DNA of 64,000 nucleotides from contig NZ_AP017655.1 in assembly GCF_002355855.1 (NCBI RefSeq), forward strand, positions 558,001 to 622,000, written 5' to 3'. The position numbers and the translations under genes are program-made. The notes beneath the pieces are model-generated. The model did no database searches. It worked only from the letters and a program-made list of their open reading frames with translations, and had not been told where the DNA came from. This document shows, one piece after another, positions 34,216-42,580 of the stretch; position 1 is the stretch's first letter; every line of letters begins with the position of its first letter. The stretch is from Sphingobium cloacae (GTDB lineage: Bacteria; Pseudomonadota; Alphaproteobacteria; Sphingomonadales; Sphingomonadaceae).

Positions 34216-35117
34216 GCAATCACCGTCCCGGCGATGGGCACCTTGTGCCGGTCCAGATCGTCGATCACGCGGCGCATGTCGGTGATCGCCGTCCCGCCGC
34301 GCCGCACGACCAGCGTGACCGCATCGAACCCTGCGAGGATCGACCCGAAGGGCGTCTGGTCGCCGCGCCGCTCGGCAAGGTAGAACAGCATCCCCATCTC
34401 GCCCAGGCCCCAGCCGTCCGCCGTCTCCGCCAGCGGCCCGCGCGTCAGCAGCCCCTTGGCGCTGCCCGAAGGCCGTCCCGCCGTCATCAGCCACAGCCCG
34501 TCGAGGGCCGTCTGCGCGGCGGGCAGCAGCGTGGCGCTGCCCATCAGCTGCTCCGCCAGCCCCGCCTTGTTGGCGATGCGGAACAGCCGGTCGAGCGAGG
34601 GATGGCCCATGTCGACATCGACCGCCATGGTCGGCCCGTCCATCTGCGCCATCACCACCGCCAGGTTGGCGGCGAGGATCGCGGCTTCGTCGCCCGTCTC
34701 GATCGACAGGATCGCCATGCGCGGCGCGGTGGAATCATTGCCGCTCGCGGTGGCGCGCATCTTGGCGCGGATCGCCCTGATCTTCGCCGCATAGGGGTCG
34801 GCGGGGTCGAAGGCGGTGACGACCAGCGGATCGATCCGTTCGTCTCCGGTCCGCAGCAGCGGGAAACCGCCGCCCATCGCGTCCAGCAGGCCCACCATGT
34901 CCGCGTCGAACAGGCCCAGGTCGACCGCCGCCTCCGCGAAGCTCAGGTCCGACGCGCGGGCATGGGCGTCGGCCCGCGCCGCCTCCGCTTCGCTGAGCAG
35001 GCCGTGCTGCACCGCCAGCCGCGCCGGGTCCTGCCCTTCGCGGGCGCGGGGCTTGAGCCCCGCCGAAGTGCCCGCTGCCAGACCGGGATGAACATTGGCC
35101 GTGGAACGCAGTCTCAT
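34212..35117 (-). CDS. BY-kinase/CpsD-like protein with degenerate P-loop
   Basis: The 301-residue protein aligns in layout with the cytoplasmic tyrosine kinases of EPS loci (CpsD, EpsG), but the Walker A region reads ILSIETGDEAAILAANLA at residues 136-153: the GKS/T triplet that binds ATP phosphate is gone, while the following helix and Walker A' AVDVDMGHPSLDRLF (165-179) are kept. No Walker B VIIDxPP motif and no C-terminal tyrosine cluster are seen. Residues 33-90 (QHGLLSEAEAARADAHA, then VDLGLFDADMVGLL and FPLL) resemble the N-terminal domain of GspE-type secretion ATPases. Coupled by ATGA overlaps on both sides; a regulatory pseudo-kinase is inferred. Confidence 0.7.
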   Translation of the reverse strand: MRLRSTANVHPGLAAGTSAGLKPRAREGQDPARLAVQHGLLSEAEAARADAHARASDLSFAEAAVDLGLFDADMVGLLDAMGGGFPLLRTGDERIDPLVVTAFDPADPYAAKIRAIRAKMRATASGNDSTAPRMAILSIETGDEAAILAANLAVVMAQMDGPTMAVDVDMGHPSLDRLFRIANKAGLAEQLMGSATLLPAAQTALDGLWLMTAGRPSGSAKGLLTRGPLAETADGWGLGEMGMLFYLAERRGDQTPFGSILAGFDAVTLVVRRGGTAITDMRRVIDDLDRHKVPIAGTVIA

Positions 35118-36469
35118 GCCGCCTCCTGCTGCTTGTGGAACCAGAGCGTGCGCGCCTGGACCGGGTTCAGTTCGGTGATGACGTCCACGTCGGTCGCCCG
35201 CGCCACGCCGGAGGCGGAGCGCACGCGCGGCGTCACGATTTCGCCCAGGATCACGAAGGCGACCCCGCCGACCAGCCCCAGCGCGATGCCGCCCACCAGC
35301 CACAGCAGGATATTGGGCTTGGCCGGGAGCAGGGGCACGCTCGCCTCGTCCAGCAGGCTGGCGTTGGGCTGCGAGATCTGGCTCTTGAGTTCCGCCTCGT
35401 TGAAGCGCTGGCGCACCGTGTCGTAGGTCTGCCGCGCCGCGTCCACGTCGCGCTGGAGCACCATCAGCTGGTCCTGCACGTCGGACATGCGGATCATGCG
35501 GTCCTCCTGCGCCGACATGCTGGACTTGAGCGTGCCTTCGCGCCGTCCCGCCGCCACGCTGTTGGCGTTGACCGCCGCCGACTGGCTGCCCCGCGCCGCC
35601 CCGAGCTTCGCCTGCAATTCGTGGAGCTGGGCGTTCGCCGCCACCATCGAGGGGTGGTTGGGGCCCAGCGTCTTGGCCAGTTCCGACACGCGGCCCGATT
35701 GCGTCGCGACCTGTTCCTGAAGGCTCTGGACGATGATCGACCCTTCGATATCGGACACCGATCCCGCGCCGGTCTTGGACCGGGCGGCGGCGGCCTCCGC
35801 CTGCGCCTGGGTCAGCTGATAGCTCATGTTCTTGAGCTTCTCGGCCTCCAGGTCCATGCGGTTGATGCCGATGATGTCGTGCGCCCGCTGGAAGTCGGAC
35901 AGCCGCTTCTGCGCCGCTTCATAGCGGCGGCGCACGTCGGCGGTCTGCTCGTTGAACCATTTGGCCGACCCGCGCGCGGGGGACGCCCGCAACTCCACCT
36001 GCTCGCGCATGTAGATTTTCGACGTCAGGTTCGCGACCTTCGCCGCGACTTGCGGATCGGGATCGAGATACTGGATCTGCATCACGTTGCTCTGCCGCCC
36101 CGTCGTGATGACGAGGCCCGCGCGAACCCGCGATGCCGCGGCCTGCAACCGCTGCTCGGCGGGCAGGTCGGCGGGCATCGCATCGACGAAGCCCGCCTCC
36201 TTCGCGACGGCGTTGATGACCTTCGCGCTGCGGATGATGTCGGTCTGCGTCCCGATGATGCTTTCGGTGTCGACGCGCACCTGGTTGTTGCCGTCCTCGG
36301 TCGGGTCGGTCTGCGACAGGTCCAGCATCAGCGAGGATGTCGCCATATATTGCCGGGGTTGCAGGAACGCCGCGATGGCGATCAGCAGGAACAGGATGCC
36401 GCCGACCATCGCGGCGGAGCGCCAGCGGGCCTTGAGCGCGCTCAGCAGGTCGATGGGATTGAGGATCAT
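35114..36469 (-). CDS. Polysaccharide chain-length determinant (Wzz/GumC-like)
   Basis: The 451-residue inner-membrane protein has a short cytoplasmic start (LSALKARWRSAAMVGGILF), a first span at about residues 18-37, a long periplasmic coiled-coil domain with the GNVR-like segment LLDEASVPLLPAKPN, and a second span near 397-420 (LWLVGGIALGLVGGVAFVIL). It lacks a kinase domain; the pseudo-kinase gene follows directly. Such co-polymerases set chain length and dock with the export channel. The ATG at 36469 overlaps the ATPase stop by 4 bp; the extended upstream frame is not family-like. Confidence 0.87.
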   Translation of the reverse strand: MILNPIDLLSALKARWRSAAMVGGILFLLIAIAAFLQPRQYMATSSLMLDLSQTDPTEDGNNQVRVDTESIIGTQTDIIRSAKVINAVAKEAGFVDAMPADLPAEQRLQAAASRVRAGLVITTGRQSNVMQIQYLDPDPQVAAKVANLTSKIYMREQVELRASPARGSAKWFNEQTADVRRRYEAAQKRLSDFQRAHDIIGINRMDLEAEKLKNMSYQLTQAQAEAAAARSKTGAGSVSDIEGSIIVQSLQEQVATQSGRVSELAKTLGPNHPSMVAANAQLHELQAKLGAARGSQSAAVNANSVAAGRREGTLKSSMSAQEDRMIRMSDVQDQLMVLQRDVDAARQTYDTVRQRFNEAELKSQISQPNASLLDEASVPLLPAKPNILLWLVGGIALGLVGGVAFVILGEIVTPRVRSASGVARATDVDVITELNPVQARTLWFHKQQEAA

Positions 36470-37908
36470 AGCCCGTCCACTCCTTTCAGCATGGCGCGCA
36501 TTTCTTCGGTGCGGTCGGGCGCGGCGGCGCCGTGCGCGGGCCGCTTCGCCATCAGCAGCAGGAATTGCGGCGCGAGCGTATCCTCGAACATCCACGATTC
36601 CCCGCCCGACGTGGCCGCCAGCGCCGGAGCCAGCCGGGCCAGCGCATCGGCCGCTTCGCCGTGCAGCCGGTCCGAAGGCCCGAACAGTTCGGCCCCCGCC
36701 TGCACCAGCCGTTCCTGCGATACCGCATAGACCTGCGCGGCCACCACGGCCGCCAGCGCGATCATGCGGCGGTTATGCGGCGCGTCGCGCAGCGCGCGGG
36801 CGAGATGGCCGTGCGTCACCGCGCTCACCTCCCGCCAGTCCTCCAGCGCGGAGGCGAGGCCCGCCTCCACATCGGCGGGCGTGATGCGCGTGCGCCCCGC
36901 CGCTTCGGGGATCAAGGCCGCCTGCATGCCGAACAGCCGCGCATGATAGGGCGACCCCATCGCCGCATTGGCCAGCATGTCCAGCGCCTCCAGGTCGATG
37001 GAAAGGCTCGCCCGTTCCGCGCAGCCCAGCAGCAGCCGCGCCAGTTCGGGCGTCGGAATGGGGCTGACCCGCTGGGGCGAGATATGCCGCCGCAGCGACG
37101 GATGCGCCGCGATCAGCCCGTCGATGTCGCTCGCGATCCCCACCAGCACCAACTGTACCGGCGAATGGAGATCGGTCAGCAGCTTCATCAGCGCCGCCAC
37201 GTCCTGCCGCGCCGCGTCGGAATGAACCCGGTCATATTCGTCGATGATGAGGATGGAGCGTTGCCGCACATCCTCCACCAGCAGGCTGGCCAGGCGCGGC
37301 ACGTCGAACGGGCCGCTCATCAGCGCCTTCGCCTTTTCCCGGCCCGCCGCGCTCATCGGCAACTCGGCCAGGAAGGGGCGGAACAGCGTCTCGAAATCCG
37401 TCTCGCCATTGGCCGATCCATACAGCGCGACGCAGCCCGCCTCGTCCGCCAGGTCGCCGAACACGCGGGCGAGCGAGGTCTTGCCCGATCCGCGCGTGCC
37501 GAAGATGACGGCGTGCTTGCGCTGGACGACGATGGATTCGACCAGCTTCTCCAGTTCCAGGTTGCGCCCGGTCAGGCCGTGGCGGTCCGACACCGGCATC
37601 GCCGTGTTGAAGGCGGCATAGATGGAATCCCGGCGCAGGCTGATGGGCTTGAGCGGTTGCGCCATCGCGCCCATGGAAAGGGGGCGCGGTCCGTCCGTTT
37701 CCGGCTCCTTCCCGGACGATCGGCCCAAACCGGGCGGCGCGACGGTCTCCAGCAGCAGCGGCGCGGCGTCGATCGGCGGCGAAGCGGGAATGGTCCGCTC
37801 GCCGCGCCTGTCTACGCCCGCCAGCTTGCGCGGCAAGGCTCGCAACCAGTCGAGCGCGCCGCCTTCGGCGCGCCGCTGTTGCGCGAAATCATGGTCGATG
37901 GCCGTCAA
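36466..37908 (-). CDS. ExeA-like AAA ATPase of an EPS/exosortase-type locus
   Basis: The 480-residue protein has a poorly conserved N-terminus of about 90 residues, then an Orc1/ExeA-like AAA module: GLTGRNLELEKLVESI, Walker A GTRGSGKTSL (137-146), Walker B ILIIDEYDRVHS (219-230), and a sensor region VLVGIASDIDGLIAAHPSLRRH. This subfamily (putative secretion ATPase) is typically found in exosortase/PEP-CTERM EPS loci between the chain-length and export genes, as here. Its role in polymer export is unproven. The stop overlaps the next start by 4 bp. Confidence 0.8.
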   Translation of the reverse strand: MTAIDHDFAQQRRAEGGALDWLRALPRKLAGVDRRGERTIPASPPIDAAPLLLETVAPPGLGRSSGKEPETDGPRPLSMGAMAQPLKPISLRRDSIYAAFNTAMPVSDRHGLTGRNLELEKLVESIVVQRKHAVIFGTRGSGKTSLARVFGDLADEAGCVALYGSANGETDFETLFRPFLAELPMSAAGREKAKALMSGPFDVPRLASLLVEDVRQRSILIIDEYDRVHSDAARQDVAALMKLLTDLHSPVQLVLVGIASDIDGLIAAHPSLRRHISPQRVSPIPTPELARLLLGCAERASLSIDLEALDMLANAAMGSPYHARLFGMQAALIPEAAGRTRITPADVEAGLASALEDWREVSAVTHGHLARALRDAPHNRRMIALAAVVAAQVYAVSQERLVQAGAELFGPSDRLHGEAADALARLAPALAATSGGESWMFEDTLAPQFLLLMAKRPAHGAAAPDRTEEMRAMLKGVDGL

Positions 37909-38771
37909 AACAGCTTCTCCCTGATGATGAGGACGTCTTCGGGCTTCACCGGATCGTCGAGATTGGCCTCGACTTCCTGGCCCTCGCGCTTGACCTTGAT
38001 GCGCCTGGTCGAACCGGCCAGCGTCGGCCCGCCCGCCAGCGCCAGCGCCTGCCGGAACGTCTGCCCCGGCGCATAGGCGAAAGCGCCCGGCTGCTGCACC
38101 TGTCCATAGACATAGACCTTCTCGGCGGGCGGCACGAACAGGATGTCGCCCGGCTGCAACGCCCGGCCCGCGCCCGCGCCCATGTCCGCCAGAGAGATGC
38201 GCACCGGCCCGCTGCCGTCCGCCGGGGTCAGGATCACCGCGTTCGCGCCCGCCGTGGTCGATCCGCCGGCCTTGGCCAGCATCGACGCGACCGTATAGTT
38301 GCGGTCCAGCGGGTAATTGCCCGCCTGCGGCACATTGCCCAGCACCGTGACGAAGCGGCTCACATATTGGCTGACCTCCACGCTGACCGACGGATTGTTG
38401 AGATAGCCGCCGCTGGCATAGGCCGACGCGATGGCCTGCCCCAGTTCGGATGTGGTCTTGCCCTGTGCGGAGACCGGCCCGATCAGGGCCAGCGTCAGCG
38501 AACCGTCCGCCTTGATCCGGCTGGTGGTGGAAAGGTCGGGCTGGCCGAAGATCGAGATCTTGACCTCGTCGTCCGCGCCCAGCCGGTATCCCGGATTGGC
38601 CGTTGCGGAGGGTGCCGCCCCCGCAGGGACGGCCGCCGCGGCCGCGGGGGCAGGCGCGGGCGCGGCGGCTCCGGTCTGGGCCGCCAGCGTGACCGGCGTC
38701 GCCGCCGTCAGCAGGATGGACAAGGACCGGAGGAGTTTTCCTGTTCTCACAGCTATCGCTCCCATGTGCAT
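37905..38771 (-). CDS. Polysaccharide export protein (Wza/GumB-like)
   Basis: The 288-residue protein has an N-terminal signal region, an Ala/Pro-rich linker, then the Poly_export domain (GYRLGADDEVKISIFGQPDL, then GSLTLALIGPVSAQGKTT) and two SLBB-like domains (VTVLGNVPQAGNYPLDRN and VYVYGQVQQPGAFAYAPGQT). No lipobox cysteine is seen, so it may be periplasmic or anchored otherwise, unlike the lipoprotein at 12920-13627. ATGs at 38771 and 38765 are both possible. It sits two bases after the barrel gene's stop and would form the outer-membrane exit with it. Confidence 0.87.
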   Translation of the reverse strand: MHMGAIAVRTGKLLRSLSILLTAATPVTLAAQTGAAAPAPAPAAAAAVPAGAAPSATANPGYRLGADDEVKISIFGQPDLSTTSRIKADGSLTLALIGPVSAQGKTTSELGQAIASAYASGGYLNNPSVSVEVSQYVSRFVTVLGNVPQAGNYPLDRNYTVASMLAKAGGSTTAGANAVILTPADGSGPVRISLADMGAGAGRALQPGDILFVPPAEKVYVYGQVQQPGAFAYAPGQTFRQALALAGGPTLAGSTRRIKVKREGQEVEANLDDPVKPEDVLIIREKLF

Positions 38772-38773
38772 GT

Positions 38774-40024
38774 CTAGAATCGGAGAAGGGCGGACAGGGT
38801 CACCTGTGTGCCGCTGTAATTTGACGCGCTCGTGTCGGTGCGTCGCCGGTAATGCTGCGCGTCGAGCGTCAAATCGGCCCGGTCGGTGAGCTTGCGCTTC
38901 ACCGCCGCGCCGAAACGGCGGTTCCTGTCGGCGCTGATGTTGAAGGGGCGCAGCGCGGCGTCCTGCCGGAACTTGCGCCGTTCCCAATCGGCGTAAAGGC
39001 CGATGGAGGTCAGTTCGCTCAGCGCATAATAGCCTTCGACCCGGTAATTGGACCGGATCGCGAAGCCGCTGGCGATCAGGCTGTCGTTCACGATGTTGCG
39101 TTCGGTGGACACGGACAGTTTCAGGCGGGGGATGAAGGCGCTGGTCAGCTTCACGTCCCATCCCAGGCCGTCATAGCCGCCCACGACGCTCGAATCGCTC
39201 TTCACGTCCAGCCAGGCGACCTGCGCGTCGATCTGCGTCAGCGGCGACACCGACCGCTGGAACCGCAGCGCATAGGCGTTGATGCGGTTGGTGATGCCCA
39301 GATTGTCGCGGTCGCTGGACGTATGTTCGTAATAGGCGGTGATCGTGCCCAGGCTCGGCTTGCTATAACCCACGCCCGCATAGAAGCTGTCGCTCGTCTG
39401 GTCGGCATAGTCGAACCGGTCGGCATTGCGCGTCATCGCATGTTCGTATCCCGCGACGGGGAACAGGCCCGGCCGCGCGCAGGAAAGATCGGCGCCCAGC
39501 GTCGTGAAACGCTGGAGATTCTCGGTATTCTGGTTGATGTCGCCATAATCGGCGCGCTGCTGGCGATATTGGGCGCGCGGCGTCAGCACGCAGGTCGCGC
39601 CGAAGCGGATATTCGCCAGCGCCTCGCCGTCCAGCCTCAGCTTGCTTCGTTCCTGGTGCGACAGGAACCAGTCATATCCCGCCTTGGCGCGCAGCAGCAC
39701 GTCATGGCGGCCGACGGGATGGGCATAGGTCAGTTGCAGCGAAGGCGTGACGATGATGTCGTCGCTGGGTTTCTCCGCCCGGTCGTCGACCCGGAACACA
39801 TTGTCGTCATAGAGGAGGTCGAGGCCGGTTTCGATCTGAAGGCCCAGTTTCTCCGGCTTGGTCGTGCTCCTGTCATTCCCTTGCGCGCTGGCGGGAAAAG
39901 GCGCCGCGGACAGCAGCACGGCGCTGCCCAGCGCGGCCGCCATGGCGGTCCGTTGTATGCCGTTCTTGTTTATTGCGGGCGCACAATGGCGCTCCTGCAA
40001 ATGCAGGCGATTGGCTGTTCTCAA
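38774..40024 (-). CDS. Outer-membrane beta-barrel protein of the EPS locus
   Basis: The 416-residue protein has a signal peptide (hydrophobic stretch ending APFPASAQ, about residue 48) and then alternating aromatic strands typical of a barrel: GLQIETGLDLLYDDNVFRVD, YAGVGYSKPSLGTITAYYEH and a final strand ending in phenylalanine. In layout it resembles the outer-membrane barrels of exosortase-type EPS loci and of BBP2-type porins. The TTG at 40024 has AAGGG upstream; an ATG at 39943 is a shorter alternative with a weaker signal peptide. It is followed after two bases by the Wza-type gene. Confidence 0.78.
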   Translation of the reverse strand: MRTANRLHLQERHCAPAINKNGIQRTAMAAALGSAVLLSAAPFPASAQGNDRSTTKPEKLGLQIETGLDLLYDDNVFRVDDRAEKPSDDIIVTPSLQLTYAHPVGRHDVLLRAKAGYDWFLSHQERSKLRLDGEALANIRFGATCVLTPRAQYRQQRADYGDINQNTENLQRFTTLGADLSCARPGLFPVAGYEHAMTRNADRFDYADQTSDSFYAGVGYSKPSLGTITAYYEHTSSDRDNLGITNRINAYALRFQRSVSPLTQIDAQVAWLDVKSDSSVVGGYDGLGWDVKLTSAFIPRLKLSVSTERNIVNDSLIASGFAIRSNYRVEGYYALSELTSIGLYADWERRKFRQDAALRPFNISADRNRRFGAAVKRKLTDRADLTLDAQHYRRRTDTSASNYSGTQVTLSALLRF

Positions 40025-40224
40025 ATGCTATGACCCTTATTGCATTGCAGCAACGAAGGGGCATGCTAATCCGATTTCAGGGAAAATACATAGGGTCGGC
40101 TGCGGCTGGTCGCGCCAAAGCAACGGTTCGTTTCATGCGCGACTCAAGCCCCGCGAACCGGGGCTTTTCCGTTCATCTGGCAGCAAGGAAAGGCAGGGGC
40201 GGCGCGGCGGCCTCCCGCCCGGTC

Positions 40225-40434
40225 TCAACCCCGGAACAGGAAATAGGAAATGGCCGCCAGGGCACCCGCGAAAGCCAGGATTCCCGCCCATCGCGACAGG
40301 ATCTGGATCGACTGCTCCGCCCTGTCGGCCAGGCCCGGCACAGCGATCGCGCTGCCCATCGGCCGATAGCCGAAACACGAATCCTTCGATGACTCGTCCG
40401 CTATTTTGATCCGAACCGCTTCGTCGCTCACCAT
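40225..40434 (-). CDS. Small single-pass membrane protein, copy A
   Basis: The 69-residue protein has a polar N-terminal half (with two cysteine-neighbouring Ser-rich patches) and one membrane span at residues 48-67, ending in FLFRG. The stretch LSRWAGILAFAGALAAISYF is closely mirrored by the small protein at 42236-42460 (LFSRWAGPAALVAVLMLIGW). GAGGA lies four bases before the ATG, supporting translation. It sits between the outer-membrane barrel gene and the priming sugar transferase. No known family was recognised. Confidence 0.62.
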   Translation of the reverse strand: MVSDEAVRIKIADESSKDSCFGYRPMGSAIAVPGLADRAEQSIQILSRWAGILAFAGALAAISYFLFRG

Positions 40435-40527
40435 CTGATCCTCACGCCGGTGTCCCGACGCAGGCTTATCGGCTCTCTTGGTTCACAAATGGTTGATCGA
40501 TCGGAAAACAGCCCCTCGCTTCATCGC

Positions 40528-40555
40528 AAAACGGGGCGGGAGGAAACCTCCCGCC
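40528..40555 (-). terminator. Terminator of the priming sugar transferase gene
   Basis: A perfect 9-bp stem, ggcgggagg (40535-40543) with cctcccgcc (40547-40555), has a 3-base loop. On the minus strand it is followed by TTTT within a few bases. It starts just after the transferase stop codon, so the small gene and the barrel gene downstream probably have their own promoter. Confidence 0.7.
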
Positions 40556-40560
40556 TCCCG

Positions 40561-41952
40561 TCAATAAGCGTTGCGGTGGATCAGCACATTGGCCGTGCCG
40601 ATCAGGATGGCGATGTCCCGCGTCAGGCTCCAGCCATGCAGATATTCAAGGTCCGCTTCCACCCGGTTCAGGATGTCCCGCCGCGTTTCCGTCGCGCCCC
40701 GGAACCCCCGCACCTGCGCGAGTCCCGTGATGCCGGGCTTCAAGGCGTGACGGTGCCAATATTGCCGGTCCACCTGCCAGAAAAGCTGCTGCTCCGCCGT
40801 GGAGCCGAGCGCATGGGGACGCGGCCCGACGAGGCTCATTTCCCCCAGAAGAACATTGATGAGCTGCGGCAGTTCATCGATGCTGGTCTTGCGGATGAAG
40901 CGTCCGACCCGCGTGATGCGGTCGTCGTCCCGCTGCGTGGAGGCCGCGCCCGCCGCGTCGCACTGCTCCACCTTCATGCTGCGGAACTTCAGGATGTGGA
41001 ACAGGCGGTTGCCCCGGCCGATCCGCTCCTGCCGGAAGAAGACCGGCCCCGGCGAATCGAGCTTGATGGCGATCGCGACGACGATCATCAGCGGCATGAG
41101 CGCGATCAGCACCGGCACGGTGAGCGCGATGTCCAGCAGGCGCTTCTTCGCCCGGTTGGCAAGGTTCAGCGGCCCCCGCGCCACCACCAGAGTGGCGACG
41201 CCCCGGCAGTTCTGCACCGCCAGCGGAGCCATGGGCGCCAGTTCGGGCACGACGATCTCGCCCAATATATTGGCGCCCTTCAGCATCTGGGCCCAGTCGG
41301 CCTTGCGGTCGGCGGGGCAGGAGATCACCACCCGGTCGAAATCCCGCAGCACCATCCCCAGCCGGTGCAGCATATAGGGATCGTCCAGATCCGCCTTCAA
41401 TCCGATGGCCGGCGCGTCCAGGATCACCATGCCCCGCACGTCTTCGGGGATGAAGCCCTCGTCGATGATGAGGAGCTGCGCGAAAAGGTCGTGCCCGAAA
41501 TGCCGCTGCACCGCCCGCGTGATGAGCAGGCGCTGGACCATCAGCAGGCTGCCGCTGCACAGCAGGCCCGTCGCGATTCCGAGGCGCGAAAGCTCCGATG
41601 TCGCCTTCAGGGAGAAGAGAACGAGCAGGAAAATCAACAAGGTGCCTGCCAGTGCCAGTGCTGCGCTGCGACAAGATGCCGTCGCCTTGGTCAGGCAGCG
41701 CGGGTTGTAGGCTTGGTTGTGGAAGGCCACGAAGCCGTAGACGATCATGCCGCCAAACAAAGGCTGCCATAGCTCGGCCGAAAGTACGGGGATCGCGGCG
41801 GTTCCCATGCCGATCGCGAAACCGGCGCCCAGCGCGGCCATGTCGGCAAGCAACATGAGCAGGCACAGCCACAGCCGGGTATTCTGACGGGCGGTGGCGG
41901 CGGCAGGCTGGCGGCCGGGGACTCCCTCGATCGCCAGATCGATCTTAGACAT
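40561..41952 (-). CDS. Undecaprenyl-phosphate sugar phosphotransferase (priming transferase)
   Basis: The 463-residue protein is a polyprenyl glycosylphosphotransferase of the WbaP/ExoY group: four or five N-terminal hydrophobic helices, a central non-conserved domain, then the catalytic C-terminus from about residue 270 with RQERIGRGNRLFHILKFRSM, VGRFIRKTSIDELPQLINVL and SLVGPRP, and PGITGLAQVRGFRGATET. It starts the repeat unit on undecaprenyl phosphate. AAGGG six bases upstream favours the ATG at 41952; TTG at 41958 is the longer option. The two small related membrane-protein genes flank it. Confidence 0.9.
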   Translation of the reverse strand: MSKIDLAIEGVPGRQPAAATARQNTRLWLCLLMLLADMAALGAGFAIGMGTAAIPVLSAELWQPLFGGMIVYGFVAFHNQAYNPRCLTKATASCRSAALALAGTLLIFLLVLFSLKATSELSRLGIATGLLCSGSLLMVQRLLITRAVQRHFGHDLFAQLLIIDEGFIPEDVRGMVILDAPAIGLKADLDDPYMLHRLGMVLRDFDRVVISCPADRKADWAQMLKGANILGEIVVPELAPMAPLAVQNCRGVATLVVARGPLNLANRAKKRLLDIALTVPVLIALMPLMIVVAIAIKLDSPGPVFFRQERIGRGNRLFHILKFRSMKVEQCDAAGAASTQRDDDRITRVGRFIRKTSIDELPQLINVLLGEMSLVGPRPHALGSTAEQQLFWQVDRQYWHRHALKPGITGLAQVRGFRGATETRRDILNRVEADLEYLHGWSLTRDIAILIGTANVLIHRNAY

Positions 41953-41958
41953 CTGCAA

Positions 41959-42235
41959 CCCTTTTCTACGTCAGGACATCGATTCACTGTCAGCCGCGTG
42001 AAGCGTGACTGACAGGCCATCGGGACATTCCCCTCCGGCGATCCACATCTTTTGACTTATGTTGCAAAGCAGCAGGACATAAATGCGGTGTCCTGACAAT
42101 CGACTGTGGGACATGCGGACGCGCTTTTCCGACGATCCGTTGAAGGGGGAGACATGGGCATCGCGCCCCTGTTTGGCGGGGCGATGGCGCGAAGGCCGAA
42201 CTCTGCCCTTTTGTTTCCGTGCCTTAAGGCTGGGA
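41959..42235. other. 277-bp intergenic region of the EPS locus
   Basis: The stretch between the priming transferase and the second small membrane protein contains moderately AT-rich segments (for example around 42041-42066 and 41991-42010) suited to a promoter, but no hexamer pair, palindrome or ORF could be supported with confidence. Confidence 0.4.
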
Positions 42236-42460
42236 TCAGCCCAGGAACATCCAGCCGATCAGCATCAGCACGGCGACCAGCGCCGCAGGCCCGGCCCATC
42301 GTGAAAACAGGGAGATATATCCGTCCAGCCTCTCCATCGCGAAAAGCCGCCTGTCCTGACCTTCGTCGGCCGCGGACATGATGCGGTCGTGCTGAGGCCG
42401 GGAGCGAGTTGCCGGGGCATCGGGATTTTCATCAAAGGGAGGAGGGAAAAGTTCGACCAT
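42236..42460 (-). CDS. Small single-pass membrane protein, copy B
   Basis: The 74-residue protein has a polar, proline-rich N-terminal half and one span at about residues 55-73, ending in FLG. The segment FSRWAG followed by a hydrophobic run parallels the small protein at 40225-40434. AGGA six bases upstream of the ATG supports it. It may be the first gene of the EPS minus-strand series, upstream of the priming transferase. No known family was recognised. Confidence 0.6.
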   Translation of the reverse strand: MVELFPPPFDENPDAPATRSRPQHDRIMSAADEGQDRRLFAMERLDGYISLFSRWAGPAALVAVLMLIGWMFLG

Positions 42461-42580
42461 CTTTCATCCTGACTACCCGATGATGCGTAGTAGGCGAGAA
42501 TAACCCGTGTCGAAGAAAAACGAAACCATGTCTGTCCTTTATGCACATGAAATTGTTCGGAAGGTGCAATAAAGCTGCAC

